A DNA stretch of 64,000 nucleotides from Gremmenia infestans (taxonomy: Eukaryota; Ascomycota; Leotiomycetes; Helotiales; Hamatocanthoscyphaceae). This document shows positions 22,501 through 33,918 of this stretch, one piece after another (within the stretch, counting starts at the first letter, position 1; every line of letters begins with the position of its first letter). The translations under genes and the position numbers were made by a program. Under the pieces are notes generated by a model. That model saw only the letters and a list, made by a program, of their open reading frames with translations. It searched no databases and was not told where the DNA came from. The DNA is taken from assembly GCA_032629725.1 (NCBI GenBank), contig JAFEVB010000018.1, positions 720,434-784,433 of the forward strand, read 5' to 3'.

Positions 22501-23706
22501 GTGTCAATCGAGGGAATAGTAGATGTCCCAAACCTTATGCGGCAAGATCCCCTATTCTACATTCTCCACATATTACCAAGAGACTTTGATTGCAAGAAAC
22601 CTCCAAGCTACGACATGATTTCCAGATGGGCTTTCCTCGAAGATCACTTAGCAACCATCACACCCAAGGATGCTCCGCGACTGGACCCAAAGCTTTACGA
22701 TCGATACAGTTACTATGCCGCACTCCACGAACTGTACTCTCTTATGCATCTCCATAGGCCAATGCTGGATATTCTCGAAGGAATTGAAAAATTCTCACCA
22801 GAAGAAATCAGGAAGTTAGGACGCCCAAGTATCTTTCGGCACCAAATTGAGAAGATCTTGGAGGAAGAATATAGACTGCCGGGGGATCATGCAGCCTCGA
22901 AGTTACTTTTTCGTTTCACCAAATCGTTCGACATTTGTCCTACTAATAAGCAAGCAAAGCTAGAGTACTTTTATAGCATGAAGATAGCTAAGAGTAACTT
23001 CTGGTCGATCATGCGGGGAAAACAACAGACATTAATGAAGCAAAAGAAGGGGCCACTCTGGTCAGCAGAAGAAATCGAAGCAGATTTGAAAATTATCTCT
23101 TCCGACACAGAGCCTGAATACAAAATCCTGCTAGCATCCAAAAGACAGACAATCATACACACAATCGAAAGACTGTCGCGTCCTTCCACTCTACCTTCTA
23201 CCACAACATCTCAAACAGAATAGGGCTCTACTCCTGAAATAGCAAAGCTCGACAGCAAATCCACCAAACCCAAAGCAAAACCCAAAACCCGCGCCAAAGA
23301 ACCAATTCTCGATATCTCATCCCTCGCGATCGCCCTCAAACAACCAGCACCCCCACAACAGCACCAACTATCCACCCCCGTCAAAGCCATAACCCTCCGC
23401 ATCCTCGGCATGATTCTCTCATCCTCAACCGATTCTGGCCCCGCCGGCAAGCTAGTCAACGGGGACGACTTCGTCTTCGCTATGCAAGACGCGGGTTTCT
23501 CATCGGGCTCGGAAGTAGTATTTCAGCCCGAAGACGGCAATGAGTGGGGGTGGGGTGGGAAAATCAATTTCCACAAACCGTATCCGGTGGGGAAGATTGA
23601 TCGGGTCTTTCTAAGGGCTATGGGGAGGAGGATGGGGAGGAGGTATAAAGTGGGGTTGGGGGGGGTGGGGGGGGGGTGTTTGTTGTTAGGGAAAAGTGAG
23701 GACTGA
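22501..23706 (+). pseudogene. ipa-like conserved fungal protein, interrupted by TAG
   Basis: The open frame from 22501 (first ATG 22537) runs to TAG 23221-23223. It then continues in the same frame to TGA 23704-23706, for about 401 codons. The N-terminal part (DPLFYILHILPRDFD, then WAFLEDHLATITPKDAPRLD) and the C-terminal part (an ITLRILGMIL helix, GDDFVFAMQDAGF, KINFHKPYPVGKI and MGRRMGRRY) both resemble fungal proteins annotated as ipa, whose C-terminus has FHEPHP-x-x-KI and a following R-rich helix. A lysine-rich linker joins the two. The TAG would be CAG with one change. The function of the family is unknown to me. G-runs at 23655-23678 near the end are prone to sequencing error, so the exact C-terminus is uncertain. 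Confidence 0.5.
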
Positions 23707-23893
23707 AGTGGTTGCTTGGTGAGCCTGTTGGATTGGGCGTTTTCTTTTGGTTTGTTGATACTTCTTATAGCTAAATGTTGTTGACTGATTCTGACTCTGC
23801 CCCTGCTTTGGAGTAGTCACCTAGATACTGTATATTCTTTTGACACATGAGTAAAATTTATAAAAAACCTTATTATTATACTGGCTAATTCCC

Positions 23894-25544
23894 TCACAAG
23901 CTATCCACAACATTCCTCCCATCCACATAGAACGCCCGAATAACTCCAGCCTTCGCTTCATCATAATCGATCTTCCCTAGAGTTTCCTGCAGCGCCTCCC
24001 GCCTCTCTACCAACATCCGCGCAACATCAGCCCACTCAAGCATATCCCTCTCCTCACCAGCCCACAGCCCACGACCAGCCGCGACATCAACAGCACTCAA
24101 TCTCTTCTCCTGCTTCCGCACCACGCCATCCACAACCACCATCTCGATATCCCCCGGACTACTGTGCAGCACCACGGCCGCAACAGCGTCATGCTGCGCA
24201 CCACATATCATACTGGGAGAGCTCGCATCAAACACGACAAGATCAGCCAGTTTGCCCACAGCAAGCGAGCCAATTCGATCGTCCATGCCAATCGCCCTCG
24301 CGCCGTTAATCGTGCCGAGGTTGAACGCCTCTTCGACGGTCTTGTACACCTTAGCGGGCACTTTGCTCTGGGCCAGAAACGGCTGGTTGTATGTACCACG
24401 CGCGCTTTGTAGCAGGAGCCGCATTTCGCCGGGGATGGAAGCGGTGTTGTTGGAGTGGCAGTCTATGCCGAGCGAGCAGTGGGACTGGATACCTAGTTTT
24501 GATTGGAACGCGACGGGCTCGCCGTGGCCCATCTGCAGCTCTGTGGATGGCGTGACCGATACGTGGCTGTTGGTGTTTAGAAGCAAGGCTGCTTCGTCGG
24601 GATCCATGTTAGAGCCGTGGGAGAAGAGAATCGAGGAATCGAGGAGGCCATGGGAATGAAGGGTTTCGATGGCTTTCAGTTGTGCTTGAGCTGATCAGTA
24701 TGCCGTTTGGTCTTTTGTGTTGAAAAGTGTGAGTGACTTACAAGGGACTGCGGCGCGGACGTAGTGTGTTGTGATTATTTTGACGCCAGCTGCTTTTGCT
24801 TTCGAGAAGAGATTCACGAGGACTTCTTTAGGAAGGTAGGTACCGTCGAATGCGAGCCCAAGCTGTACTCGGCCGTTTCCGAATGGAGATTTCGAGCCAA
24901 GCTCTTGAAGTGTCTTTAGGACCCATTCGGCGAGCAGGTCTTGACCCAGGGTAAAGGGTTTCCAATTCTCAACTGGGGCGATGGGGCAGTATCCGAAGAT
25001 CGACCTGATTCCCGAAGAGACGGTTGCGGCGATTGCTGCTTTGCCTGAGGGGAAAAGGTGAGTAAGTATCTTTTTCGAATCATGTCTTACTTACTATGCT
25101 CAGCGGATATATTGACAGATGCATGATCAACCACGGTTGTAGTTCCAACATCCAGGCACTCTAAAGCACCGCCCAGCTCTCCCCAGAAGATGTCTGTCGG
25201 GCTGTGCACAGAAGCGGCAAAGTTTCCTATAGGCTAGTTAAACTATAGCTCTTGATATCAATAGAGTGTTGCTTACCAGGACCAAAATATTCGAGCAACG
25301 TATGATTCGCATGACGTCCCTTGAGCAGGGTCTGCCAAACGTGGTGATGTGTATCTATGAAGCCGGGAGAGATAATCTTGTCGGTACAATCGACAACTTG
25401 AGTTCCCGGAAAAGGACTTATACCGGATTCAATCTTCTTAATAAGATTTCCTTCAATCAGGAGATCTGTTTTGGAGGCATGCACGTGATCGTGTTCATCA
25501 TGAATTAAGACTGTGCCGCCTTGAAGGAGGATTGAAGCTACCAT
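23894..25544 (-). CDS. Amidohydrolase (ATZ/TRZ-type chlorohydrolase/deaminase-like)
   Basis: Exons 25277-25544, 25095-25226, 24742-25044 and 23894-24684 join to 497 residues; all introns are GT-AG and about 50 bases long. The start is ATG 25542-25544, giving MVASILLQGG, the usual small N-terminal beta-sandwich of this family. PGFIDTHHHVWQTLL around residues 60-74 supplies the HxH metal ligands. Later come TTHY, FSHGSNM and GIDCHSNN, which match the third His, the fourth His and the metal-binding Asp of the triazine hydrolase / cytosine deaminase / SAH deaminase-like group. The C-terminal GRAIG/LAVGKLADLVVFD-type strand is the second half of the composite sandwich. It would hydrolyse an amidine, amide or chloro-substituted N-heterocycle; the substrate cannot be predicted. 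It is divergent from the MBL-fold gene. The last acceptor is ambiguous by six bases. Confidence 0.85.
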
Positions 25545-26280
25545 ATTGAGGGAAGTTGAAATGTATAATAAAAGTGATGTTAGATATCTGGTTGCAGATT
25601 CAATGAAACTGGATGTTCTTCTACATATATAACCCCACTTCAGGCCCAATGTTAATATCAGACGCGAGTTAAGACCGAAAGGCCGAAAGAAACAGACATA
25701 ACTATTAAACTAGCCCATAGAACGAATGATGGTGGTCATGATACCAGGCGCAAATGCTAGCCTGTTACGGATCGCCGACCCCCTATCGTACTTGCAGCTA
25801 ATAAGCTAAAGGCATGTGCAAAGCCAAGAGAACGTACTTGAAAATAGGAAGGATATCGGCCGAGAAGCACTTGCTTCCACGGTTCTCACCGGGATTTAGA
25901 GTTAACTCCTCTCACTGTTATATAGCACTCGGAGGATGACAAGGCGTAACATTGCACCGGTTGGAGCGGGGAAGCTCCATAGGTGGATCTAGCAGAATAT
26001 TTCTAGAGGAAACTCATGTTTGATAGTAGTGATACTTCCCAATGGCTTGAAATAGATGGAATAGAATATGAGTATACTTGACCTTTTCGGAGGTTGCGAA
26101 TGAAGTGAAGTGAAGAGGAGAGAATGTTTCACAACCCCGGACTTTATTCGGCTAAGTCCCCGCGTCATAACGCCTCCTCACCCACCACCACCACAACATT
26201 TATTCGCCTCCCCAAGCCCAAGCTTCTCAACGATGGACTCCTATTTTCACCCTTTAGTCCCTTGATAATGCATAACAACA
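25545..26280. promoter_or_regulatory. Shared divergent upstream region
   Basis: These 736 bases lie between the amidohydrolase (minus) and MBL-fold (plus) start codons. No coding signal is seen. Co-regulation of the two genes from this region is possible (inference). Confidence 0.45.
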
Positions 26281-27366
26281 ATGGCCTCTGCAGCTGCAAA
26301 AGATAACGAATCACCTACCCAACCTCAATCCAAATCCCACATAAATACGCCTACTCGCCGACCCCTCCTCACCCACCTCAACGCCGACACAACCTGGCTG
26401 CTATCACTCCCAATACCTCCTTCTCAACCCAGCACACGCCTCTATAACCACATCCTCATCGACCCCTGGCTGCGCGGTGGACAATCAGATGTCGCGAGGT
26501 TCTTTAGCCAGCAATGGCACGCCACGCCCAGCGCATGTCAGTCCATCGAGGATATAGAGAGCATCATACAAGCCATTGAAGCAGCAGCTGCAGAGGATCT
26601 ACCAGGACTTGTTGATGGAGAGCTGCTATCCCCAAAACAAGATTCCCATGCCCCGGACAAGAGTATGGATTCTATCGATGCAGTGATTGTGAGCCATGAG
26701 TTCACGGATCATATGCACAAAGACACGTTGATGGAGATACCTCCCCAGGTGCCCATCTTCGCGAGCACGAAAGCTGCCGATATAATAAAGAGCTGGAAGC
26801 GTTTTGATACAGTGTTCGAGATACTCCGTTTCGAGGGAGACTGGCGGAAGTCGTCGGTCAGCCCATTGCCAGAGTGGTTGGGCATTTCAAGAGTCGCGTA
26901 TGCTGGGGCCGATATGCTATATTACCATTCAGCGGTTATGATTGCGTTCTCAACCGGCGGTCAAGAGGGGGAAGCTGTGATCTATACCCCGCATGGGATA
27001 TTGGCGGACGATGTGACTCCTGTTGCGCAAGCGAAACCAAAGCTTCGGACGCTGGCGTTGTTGCATGGTTTGCAGGATATCAAATTGGGAGCGCAGTTGA
27101 ATATGGGGGCGCATAATGGATTGAAGGTTCAGAGGTTGCTACGGGCGAGGTATTGGATTGGGACGCATGATGAGATTAAAAGGGGGGGTGGGATAGTGAG
27201 TTGGTTCTTGAATCGGAAGTTGATATCACTACAAGAAGCTGTTGAGAGAGAAAAGGTTGAGAGAGAGGCTGACGGAAGGGGTAGTCTGCAAGGGACTGAA
27301 TTTGATAGTCTCGCTGACCTAAAGTTCAGGGAGGTGGAGAACGGACAGCTTGTGATATTAGAATAA
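26281..27366 (+). CDS. Metallo-beta-lactamase-fold hydrolase
   Basis: A single exon of 361 residues from ATG 26281 to TAA 27364-27366. A WLLSLPIP strand is followed by NHILIDPWLRGGQSD, the early Asp-containing strand of MBL-fold proteins. VIVSHEFTDHMHKDTL near residues 136-150 is the signature metal motif, here HExxDH rather than HxHxDH, so the second histidine is replaced by Glu. VIYTPHGIL and LLHGLQD provide later His residues, and a GTHDE segment near residue 290 is the last candidate ligand. The family contains fungal hydrolases of unknown substrate. The changed second ligand leaves it open whether one or two metals bind. The N-terminal 35 residues are low-complexity and probably disordered. 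The upstream divergent partner is an amidohydrolase. Confidence 0.78.
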   Translation: MASAAAKDNESPTQPQSKSHINTPTRRPLLTHLNADTTWLLSLPIPPSQPSTRLYNHILIDPWLRGGQSDVARFFSQQWHATPSACQSIEDIESIIQAIEAAAAEDLPGLVDGELLSPKQDSHAPDKSMDSIDAVIVSHEFTDHMHKDTLMEIPPQVPIFASTKAADIIKSWKRFDTVFEILRFEGDWRKSSVSPLPEWLGISRVAYAGADMLYYHSAVMIAFSTGGQEGEAVIYTPHGILADDVTPVAQAKPKLRTLALLHGLQDIKLGAQLNMGAHNGLKVQRLLRARYWIGTHDEIKRGGGIVSWFLNRKLISLQEAVEREKVEREADGRGSLQGTEFDSLADLKFREVENGQLVILE

Positions 27367-27965
27367 TCACTAGCTAGGGTAAGCTGTATTTGGTGGACCT
27401 TCTTCTTATTTGATACCCTTAAATGGGGTGTTTTATCTGCGCAATAGGCTTAGCGCCACCTCGCGGTTAGCCATCGTACTTAAACATCTTTCTAGATAAC
27501 CTCAAATCCAACCTACAACTTCGTCTTCAGCTACATCCACGTCACACCAAGCGCGTCTTTCTTTACCATTTATCGCCAATCCTTTCTTAGGACAATTCCA
27601 CGTTCATTACCACTACAATTGCGCGTACAACGGCTGAAACGAGGGCATCCGCATCAAGAGGTGTCGCCACTCGCCTTCGCAATCAGAAGGCCAGAGCTCA
27701 GTCTCAAACTCAACTTGACCTCAGCGACGCACCGCTCGCGACGTAGCTGTCCCAAATCAAAAAATCAGGTGACGAGGATGCTATAGAGGATGACGAAAAT
27801 CCCCCATTGCCTCAGCCTCCACCTCTTCCAGCAGCAGCTGCGCCATCCATCGGGGATATGTCGACCCAGCTAGCGCTCCTTACACAATTGAATTTAACGC
27901 AATCGAAAAATAGATATAAGAACATTTCATTCTCTACAATTTAATCCATGGTATCGATAAAGTCC
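27367..27965. other. Intergenic region with a decayed open frame
   Basis: These 599 bases lie between the 3' ends of the MBL-fold gene and the DUF7025/AAA gene. The only coding-like content is the fragment at 27591-27944. Confidence 0.5.
27591..27944 (+). pseudogene. Unrecognised decayed open frame with one TAG
   Basis: One frame is open for 117 codons except for TAG 27744-27746 (CAG with one change), ending at TAA 27942-27944. It begins after a possible splice acceptor (CTTAG). It contains RASASRGVATRLRNQKARAQ, an acidic KKSGDEDAIEDDE stretch and a PPLPQPPPLPAAAAP proline run, which looks like a nucleic-acid-binding N-terminus or a retroelement gag-like start. No family was recognised. The upstream exon and any downstream partner are missing. 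Confidence 0.35.
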
Positions 27966-30375
27966 CTATTTCACCTCATTGTTATATCTCTGTGCCATGG
28001 TATTCTCCTTCAGCTGATTCTCGAATTGCCTAGTCATCTCACAAACATCCTTCAAATGCTTGAAATTGATTTTTCCATTTCCATTCTTCTTTCTAGCATC
28101 GTTGCGTGCCGAAGCCAATGCTCCCAAGACGATATTTCGGATCTGTCTTCCATTCAAGCCGTACTGGTGGCCGTAGTTGTTGATGAAGTTGTCAATCTCC
28201 CCGCGGTCATCAATCAAGTGCGGCTCTAGCTGGTCCAAGGAAAATGAGAAGACCTTGCACATCTGTGCCTCTGTCAAATCGGTATACCGAATGGCCAAAT
28301 GGATACGTGAGATGACGGCCACATCGATGGATTTAATACGATTGGTTGTGAGGATGATGATCCCTTGGTAATATTCCAATACTCGAAGCAGGACAGAAAC
28401 AAGGGCGTTCCTCCCAGCGCTCGAAGACGTACCGCGGGTCTCGAGGAACACATCAGCTTCGTCCACCAGCAGGATAGCTTCCCATTTGCTGGCGAGGCTG
28501 AACAGCTTCTCCAAATTCCGTTCTGCGCGAGATGCGTTTAGACCAATCTCTGTCACGCTTACAATAAAAAGTGGGCGTCCGGTAAACGTGGCGATTGTCT
28601 CTGCCGTAAGACTCTTGCCAACACCAGGTGGGCCATGAAGGAGGAGGACTAGTCCTTTCCCCTTTCCTTCAACAATGTCATTAACTCGCGGCTCTTTCCC
28701 GAGTTGGGCACTGGTTTCGTGTGGATCAACCAAGGCCTCTATCATATCCTTGTACTTTGGCTCGAGCTGTAAATCCTCAGTGAATGGTCTAGGATTTTTC
28801 CCTTTTGCTTGTTGCGTTTTATCCACGGCAAACTGCCCCCACAGTTTCTCCTTAGTCGCATATCCGAGAAGCCGGGGTGGAAATAGTTGATGAGTATCGT
28901 CTTTTAAAGCTTTCAACAAGTCGAACTTTATTGGAGTTCCATCTGATTCTCAGGGGTCTTGGTTCATGAAATATTCCTCCCACTCGCCAAGTACATGACT
29001 TCCAGTACCTGTTTGGCTATCAGATTGTGTCTACGGCAACGTTGGCTTCGATAACTTACCATATTGTAGGAATACAGTAGCGTCGCAGATAACGTTCCCG
29101 TCAATCTATTACTATCAGCTTTTTCCGGACCTCAGTCGAATTACATACTGGGACGACTTTCGGGCTGGATTTGTCTTTGCCCAGTATCTTCTCCTCATCG
29201 GCTCGGTTTGCCCCGATACCGCCTTCGTTGTCCTGCTTGATGCATTAGTATCCAAACACCTAGTTTAATGATTGCAACCTACTTCATCCTCGTCAGAAGC
29301 TATCACTTTTCTCCGATCGCCGTAAGCATCCCCTTGTAAGTAAACATCTGTCCAGCTCCAGGCTTAGCTGAAACAGCTCTGACATAGTTCTCACTGCGCT
29401 CCTTGACCTTTGCGCATATTTCCACTCTATCAGGATCAAATTCAACGGGATAGTACACCAATTCGTTGATGGGCTTGGTCCCTCGAAACCTTTCAAATTT
29501 CAATAGATAGTAGACTCGGATCATCGACTTCCCATTCCAGTCCCAGCACCAAGCCCACATGTCTAAGGTAGATTCGACCGGATTTGAGAACGGAATGGGC
29601 GAATTCAAAACTTCCAAAATCTGGGGCGTGTTGAAGAACGGCTTCGCGATGATCCTAGTTTTCGGAGCAAAGCATGTCCAAAGTGTCTCGTAGGTTGTGA
29701 TCTGAGCGCTCATGTTAGGAATGCGGATCTTGAAGTACTTTTCAAGCTCTGGTGCCGCTTGAATGCGATTGAGTAGATGTGCAAGGTCTTTGGTTGCTTG
29801 AGATTCTGGTGTGTCTGCCAGCTTTTGCTTCAACTTGTCCCAATTATGCACCTGTTAGGGTTAGCATATTACGTGCTAGCATGTGGTCAAGAAGTCCGAC
29901 TCACTATTGGTGTGAAAGGCGCGCTGATGTTGACAAGTTCTCCATCGAAATTGATTCCAGGATATTTGTTGTCGATCACACTCTTCAAAAGTGCTATCAA
30001 TCCTTCTCCTTCGATGTCTAGTTCAGAGTAAGCACCTTTCTCTCCTGTCTCCGGGTCGTATACACGTCGGAGGGTGTATGCAACATCTTTGGAGTCCGGT
30101 TTCTTGAAACTTTCTTCGCTGACATCTTCGTCCTTGTGGGCACCGGCTGTACGATCCCATTTTCGAAGAATGTTTCGATAGCTAGTCGTTGGCTTCGAGG
30201 CATCTTCTTTCATCGGCTCTTCGTCAGTCGTTTTATCCTTGGCGGTATTCTCTTTATTGTGATCAGTATCACTTCCCGCCTTAACAGCTCCAGTGCTTTC
30301 AGGCTCCTTGTTCTTAGTAGTGTCAGAATCCTTGCAATAAATATAATGATAGTTCTGAGGGAACTGCAAGGGCAT
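27966..30375 (-). pseudogene. DUF7025/AAA+ ATPase gene, broken by a frameshift and an in-frame stop
   Basis: Exons 29905-30375, 29283-29851, 29149-29232, 29060-29105 and 27966-29008 would give about 737 codons. The N-terminus is charged and disordered (the start is uncertain). DUF7025 spans roughly residues 165-400, with TLWTCFAPKTRIIAKPFF, WAWCWDWNGK and ERFRGTKPINELVYYPVEFD. The AAA+ module has Walker A GPPGVGKS (about 515), Walker B ILLVDEADVFLE (about 573), sensor TTNR and a SRIH arginine-finger segment. Two lesions are seen. A C-run at 29330-29333 (GGGG on the coding strand) is one base short, so the frame ends at GEK-stop, while AYGDRRKVIASDED continues in the neighbouring frame. TGA 28950-28952 follows the NQDP segment. 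The first lesion is a homopolymer and could be a sequencing error; the second is less easily dismissed. The family is large in ascomycetes, and its role is unknown. Confidence 0.75.
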
Positions 30376-30802
30376 CTAGCCACTCAGTTATGAGCTTTAT
30401 GAAGAAAGCCCACAAATTGGTATTTGTGAGGGGGCCAAAGTATACATAAGCTGCTTGTCCATCATTTCCTCAGTCCCCAAATGACCAGGCTGAATAGAGC
30501 AGGCGTTCCGAAAAGAATACCAATAGAGACGAGAAGTTGAATTTTGGGGGCTGCCCAATTTAGGCTATCATAGCTGATGGTGTGCCATTTTGGGCGTACG
30601 AGGTAGTAGTATGTTAGTAGTGCTTAAATCTTGTATGTTTTCTAATCTTGTCCTATTGCCTACCTCCATTCCAGCACGATACGTATAACTGGAGCGAAAG
30701 CTCTCATATTTTGCATAGCCAAGTAGGCTTGCTTCTTTTTCATAGCCGCAATTTGTTGTGGGCAATCTTGAGCCATAAGCATCGGAACGATTTGTTGTCG
30801 TG
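30376..30802. other. Intergenic region between divergent STAND-like and AAA genes
   Basis: These 427 bases hold no supported gene. The 5' end of the ATPase gene may extend into it, because the chosen ATG (30373-30375) gives an atypical N-terminus. Confidence 0.45.
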
Positions 30803-32969
30803 ATGGACGTACAGCGACCTGTCTGGTTTGAAGAGAATGAGGCTGAAGGAGCAAAGAGGTAAGTGATAACCGAATGAGGTCTGCTTAGGCTACCTTAGCC
30901 TACCTAGTGTCATGAAACAGGCACTGAAGTGGTGACTTACCTTCGCCTGAAACAGCCAAGTCTTGCCACCCCCAAACGATATCCTGAAAACACACCAGGA
31001 ATTCAAGAGAAAGCTGCGAAAGGCTCTCAAAATAGGTAGCAAAGAAGTACAGATAGCATCCACCAAAGAAGAACTGGAAACACAAATCGAGGCCGTCCAG
31101 AACAGACTCTCCCCTCCTCTTCTTGCGCTGCAGAATCTCAACGACGCTGATAACGCGCATGATGTATATACGGAATACCGAAAGAAGAGTCCGAAAAAAG
31201 TCGGTCGATGGGCGCAGGATTTTGCAAACGGGTTTAGCCAAATCGTCGGCGCGTATTCGGGGATTGTAGATATTGTAAGAAGTGCGGGAGGTCCGTATGG
31301 TGAAGTCGCATATCAATCACTTTCGATTCTCCTCATCGTAAGTTAGCCTTAGTCTTCCTTCATATCGAGAATACTTTATCTAGCCTAACATGGAACGTTC
31401 TCCAAGGTTGTTTTAAATAAGAGTGCCAATGATACCAAGATTAAAGATCTGCTGGACGACATACGAAAGTCATTTCCGAGATTGGAGAATTGGCCTCAGA
31501 TATATCCCACTCGAACCATGAAAGCTTTGGTTGCGACTGCGTATGAGCAGGTGACGGCGTTTTCTAAGAGCTGCTGCCTATTACTTTACAAACTTCTGGA
31601 GTGAGTGTCTGATAGAAGCTTTCTGTAACCAAGAGTTTACTAATTAGTTGATGATAATGAAAGGAAGGTTCGCAATGGCGATTATTGCTCCGCCGTCTAT
31701 GGTCGTAGACAAAGATGCAGCTCTTATTCACAAAACCCTAGCTGAGATCAGCTCAGAAGCCATGTTTGGACTTCATGGCCGTTCTCATAATATTGAGACC
31801 CAGGTTATCCGGTCTCAACAGACCATCGAATAGCTTGAAGCACAGGCAACCAGCTCTAACGAGAAATTTAAAAAGCTCCAGGATCACGCCAAGAGGATTG
31901 AAGATACAAATGACTGGCTACTAATGGCATTGAAGGACCAGAACAAGAAGTTTGAGAGATATAAAAAAGACGTCGAGCGTACGTACAGAATCCACCATAA
32001 TCAGTGCTACTTTGTATTAATCAGCTAACTCTTCCACAGAAAGAGCACAACAAGAAGATGAGCAACAACTGAAAACGCTACAAGAAAACCTTGGTGTAAG
32101 TCTCAGGCTTCCTTTTATCCCCAATCAACTATTCACATACTCTCCACCAGGTAATGTTCCCATCCGCAGAAACAAATGTCGAGAAGACCAAACACCATCT
32201 CATGCAAGTCTTCCCAAACCTACCACACTATGCACCCCACCTGCCGGAAACAGCTTATATGCAAATGAGCCGCGACCTCCTCCAAAAAGCCCCATCCTAT
32301 CAAGACTGGATCTCATCCACCGAATCAAGCCTACTCTTTCTCAGCGGCCGGACCGCAATTGAAGGCCGTCACTATCGTGGTTGGCGCCACTGCTGGCTCT
32401 CACCCGCCTCCATCTACATCGCTGAAGATCTCGCCTCCTCGCAAGACAACAACCACATCATAGCCTTCTTCTCATGCCACCCCGAATTCGAAAGTAGGAC
32501 TCTTTCAACAAACCATATCATCTCGTCCATCGTCCTCCAGATCCTGCAGCGACACCCGCACATCCTGCGCGAGAAAGCAGTGCAATTTCATAGCGCAGCC
32601 CTGAGCGGCGCAATGATGGAGCTGCTTAGCGAGGTGCTCGCATGTGTTAAAGAGCTCGGAACGACATATATCGTACTCGATAGGCTAGACCAGTGCGAAG
32701 GAAAGTTTAACGTGCTGATGGACAGGCTTGTGCGCTTGGTGGGGGACCCGGGCTGTGATGCCAAGATTGCGGTTATTGCGGAGACGTTCATTGGTGGTGG
32801 CGAGTGGCATCCAGAGTATCTGCCCGAGGGCGAGTATAGACTGGGTCATGTGTTTAGGCGCCAAGCTTGGAATCAGGCGAGGCTGACGAATTTGGAGATG
32901 AATAGGGGGAGCAGAGCTTTGACGTGGACCAGTGACGGCTCAACGTTGACACTGGTTGAGACGACATAA
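30803..32969 (+). pseudogene. STAND/NACHT-like protein with DUF7708-like domain, in-frame TAG
   Basis: Exons 30803-30858, 30956-31337, 31407-31600, 31668-31978, 32040-32095 and 32151-32969 total 1818 bases (606 codons) and join in frame with GT-AG introns. The order is: a short N-terminus (MDVQRPVWFEEN); a helical domain about residues 75-210 with WAQDFANGFSQIVGAYSGIV and GGPYGEVAYQSLSILL, the look of DUF7708; a coiled coil about 240-350; then a NACHT-like segment with LLFLSGRTAIEGRHYRGW at the Walker A position and TYIVLDRLDQCEG as Walker B. The lysine and Ser/Thr of a true P-loop are absent. TAG 31831-31833 interrupts the coiled coil at codon 266 between TIE and LEAQAT (CAG with one change). 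The protein ends soon after the NACHT-like part, without the usual repeats. Fungal relatives act in incompatibility or immunity-like signalling (family knowledge); here the gene is probably inactive. Confidence 0.7.
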
Positions 32970-33918
32970 GGTCAGCTGCATAACCTATTTCCGTACCTAA
33001 ATAATGGAGCAAATAGACCTACACAAAACAAGCCCCAGGCTAGCGCTTAAACCATCCCTTATCCCCCTAAGTCACGCTCCAACTCCATCTCATGATCTGT
33101 AGACGTGCCTCCCGGATCCCAAACCATCCACATAATCTGACCTTGCCTGTAACCCCGAAAGGCTGTCTGTAGACTCCGGAATGTCTCGCATCGCTCGCAC
33201 TCTGCAGCTCTACAAGGACCCCGCCGGCGGTTGGAATGCAAAGGGTTGGGTACTGGGCAGATATACAAACATATTGCTCCGGCTAGACTATACAGCACCG
33301 ATGTTGACAGCGATGACGAGGAGGATGGATCTATCACGGTCTGTGCACAAGAAAGAAAGAAACAAAGAGTGGATTTACATTTCCGATACTTGATACTGAC
33401 GATAAATTAGTACAAGAAGCAAAGCGGGTGGAATTGTAATTGATTGAATGGGGTTCAGGAGTTTATTTAATCTACAAGTATACAGCTAGCTACACCGCAG
33501 CACACCGCAGCGGCATACGCGATATTTGGCTATATATGGAATTAATAAAGTGCGTACAAGGACCATCGAGTGTTTAGGGTTTCCGGTCCCTCGAGCTGCG
33601 CTACGTTGAAGTTGAGCTTTGCCTTGGTATTTATAATTTGGAAGGCAGGAAAGCTAGGAGATGGCAAGATAATGAATGAATGCTATAATTATTACTTTAC
33701 AAACAGGTTATATGCCAGAAGTGATAGTTAATGTCAATGCTTCGAAGACAAAGCATAATGTCCCAGGCATGTTCAGACAATCACTAGGTGTAATCCTAGC
33801 AAGAATGGTATCATTCAATCACCGCTAGCTAGACGATACTTGATGCCTGCCCTAGAATCAACAGCACAATACCATACCATACAAACATCCCTCTCTCATC
33901 GCGCCCGCCCCCTACCCA
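32970..33918. other. Intergenic region with small unresolved open frames
   Basis: This stretch lies between the STAND-like gene and the acyl-CoA synthetase stop. Overlapping short frames at 33060-33415 include a plus-strand frame ending in an acidic DSDDEEDGS stretch and RKKQRVDLHF up to TAG near 33411, and a minus-strand frame 33059-33337. None can be assigned, and no splice structure convinces. A gene remnant here is possible. Confidence 0.4.

Noticed and set aside
31648..31833. Independent small gene starting at 31648
   Set aside because: It is the first part of exon 4 of the STAND-like gene. It starts with TTG and ends at the in-frame TAG.
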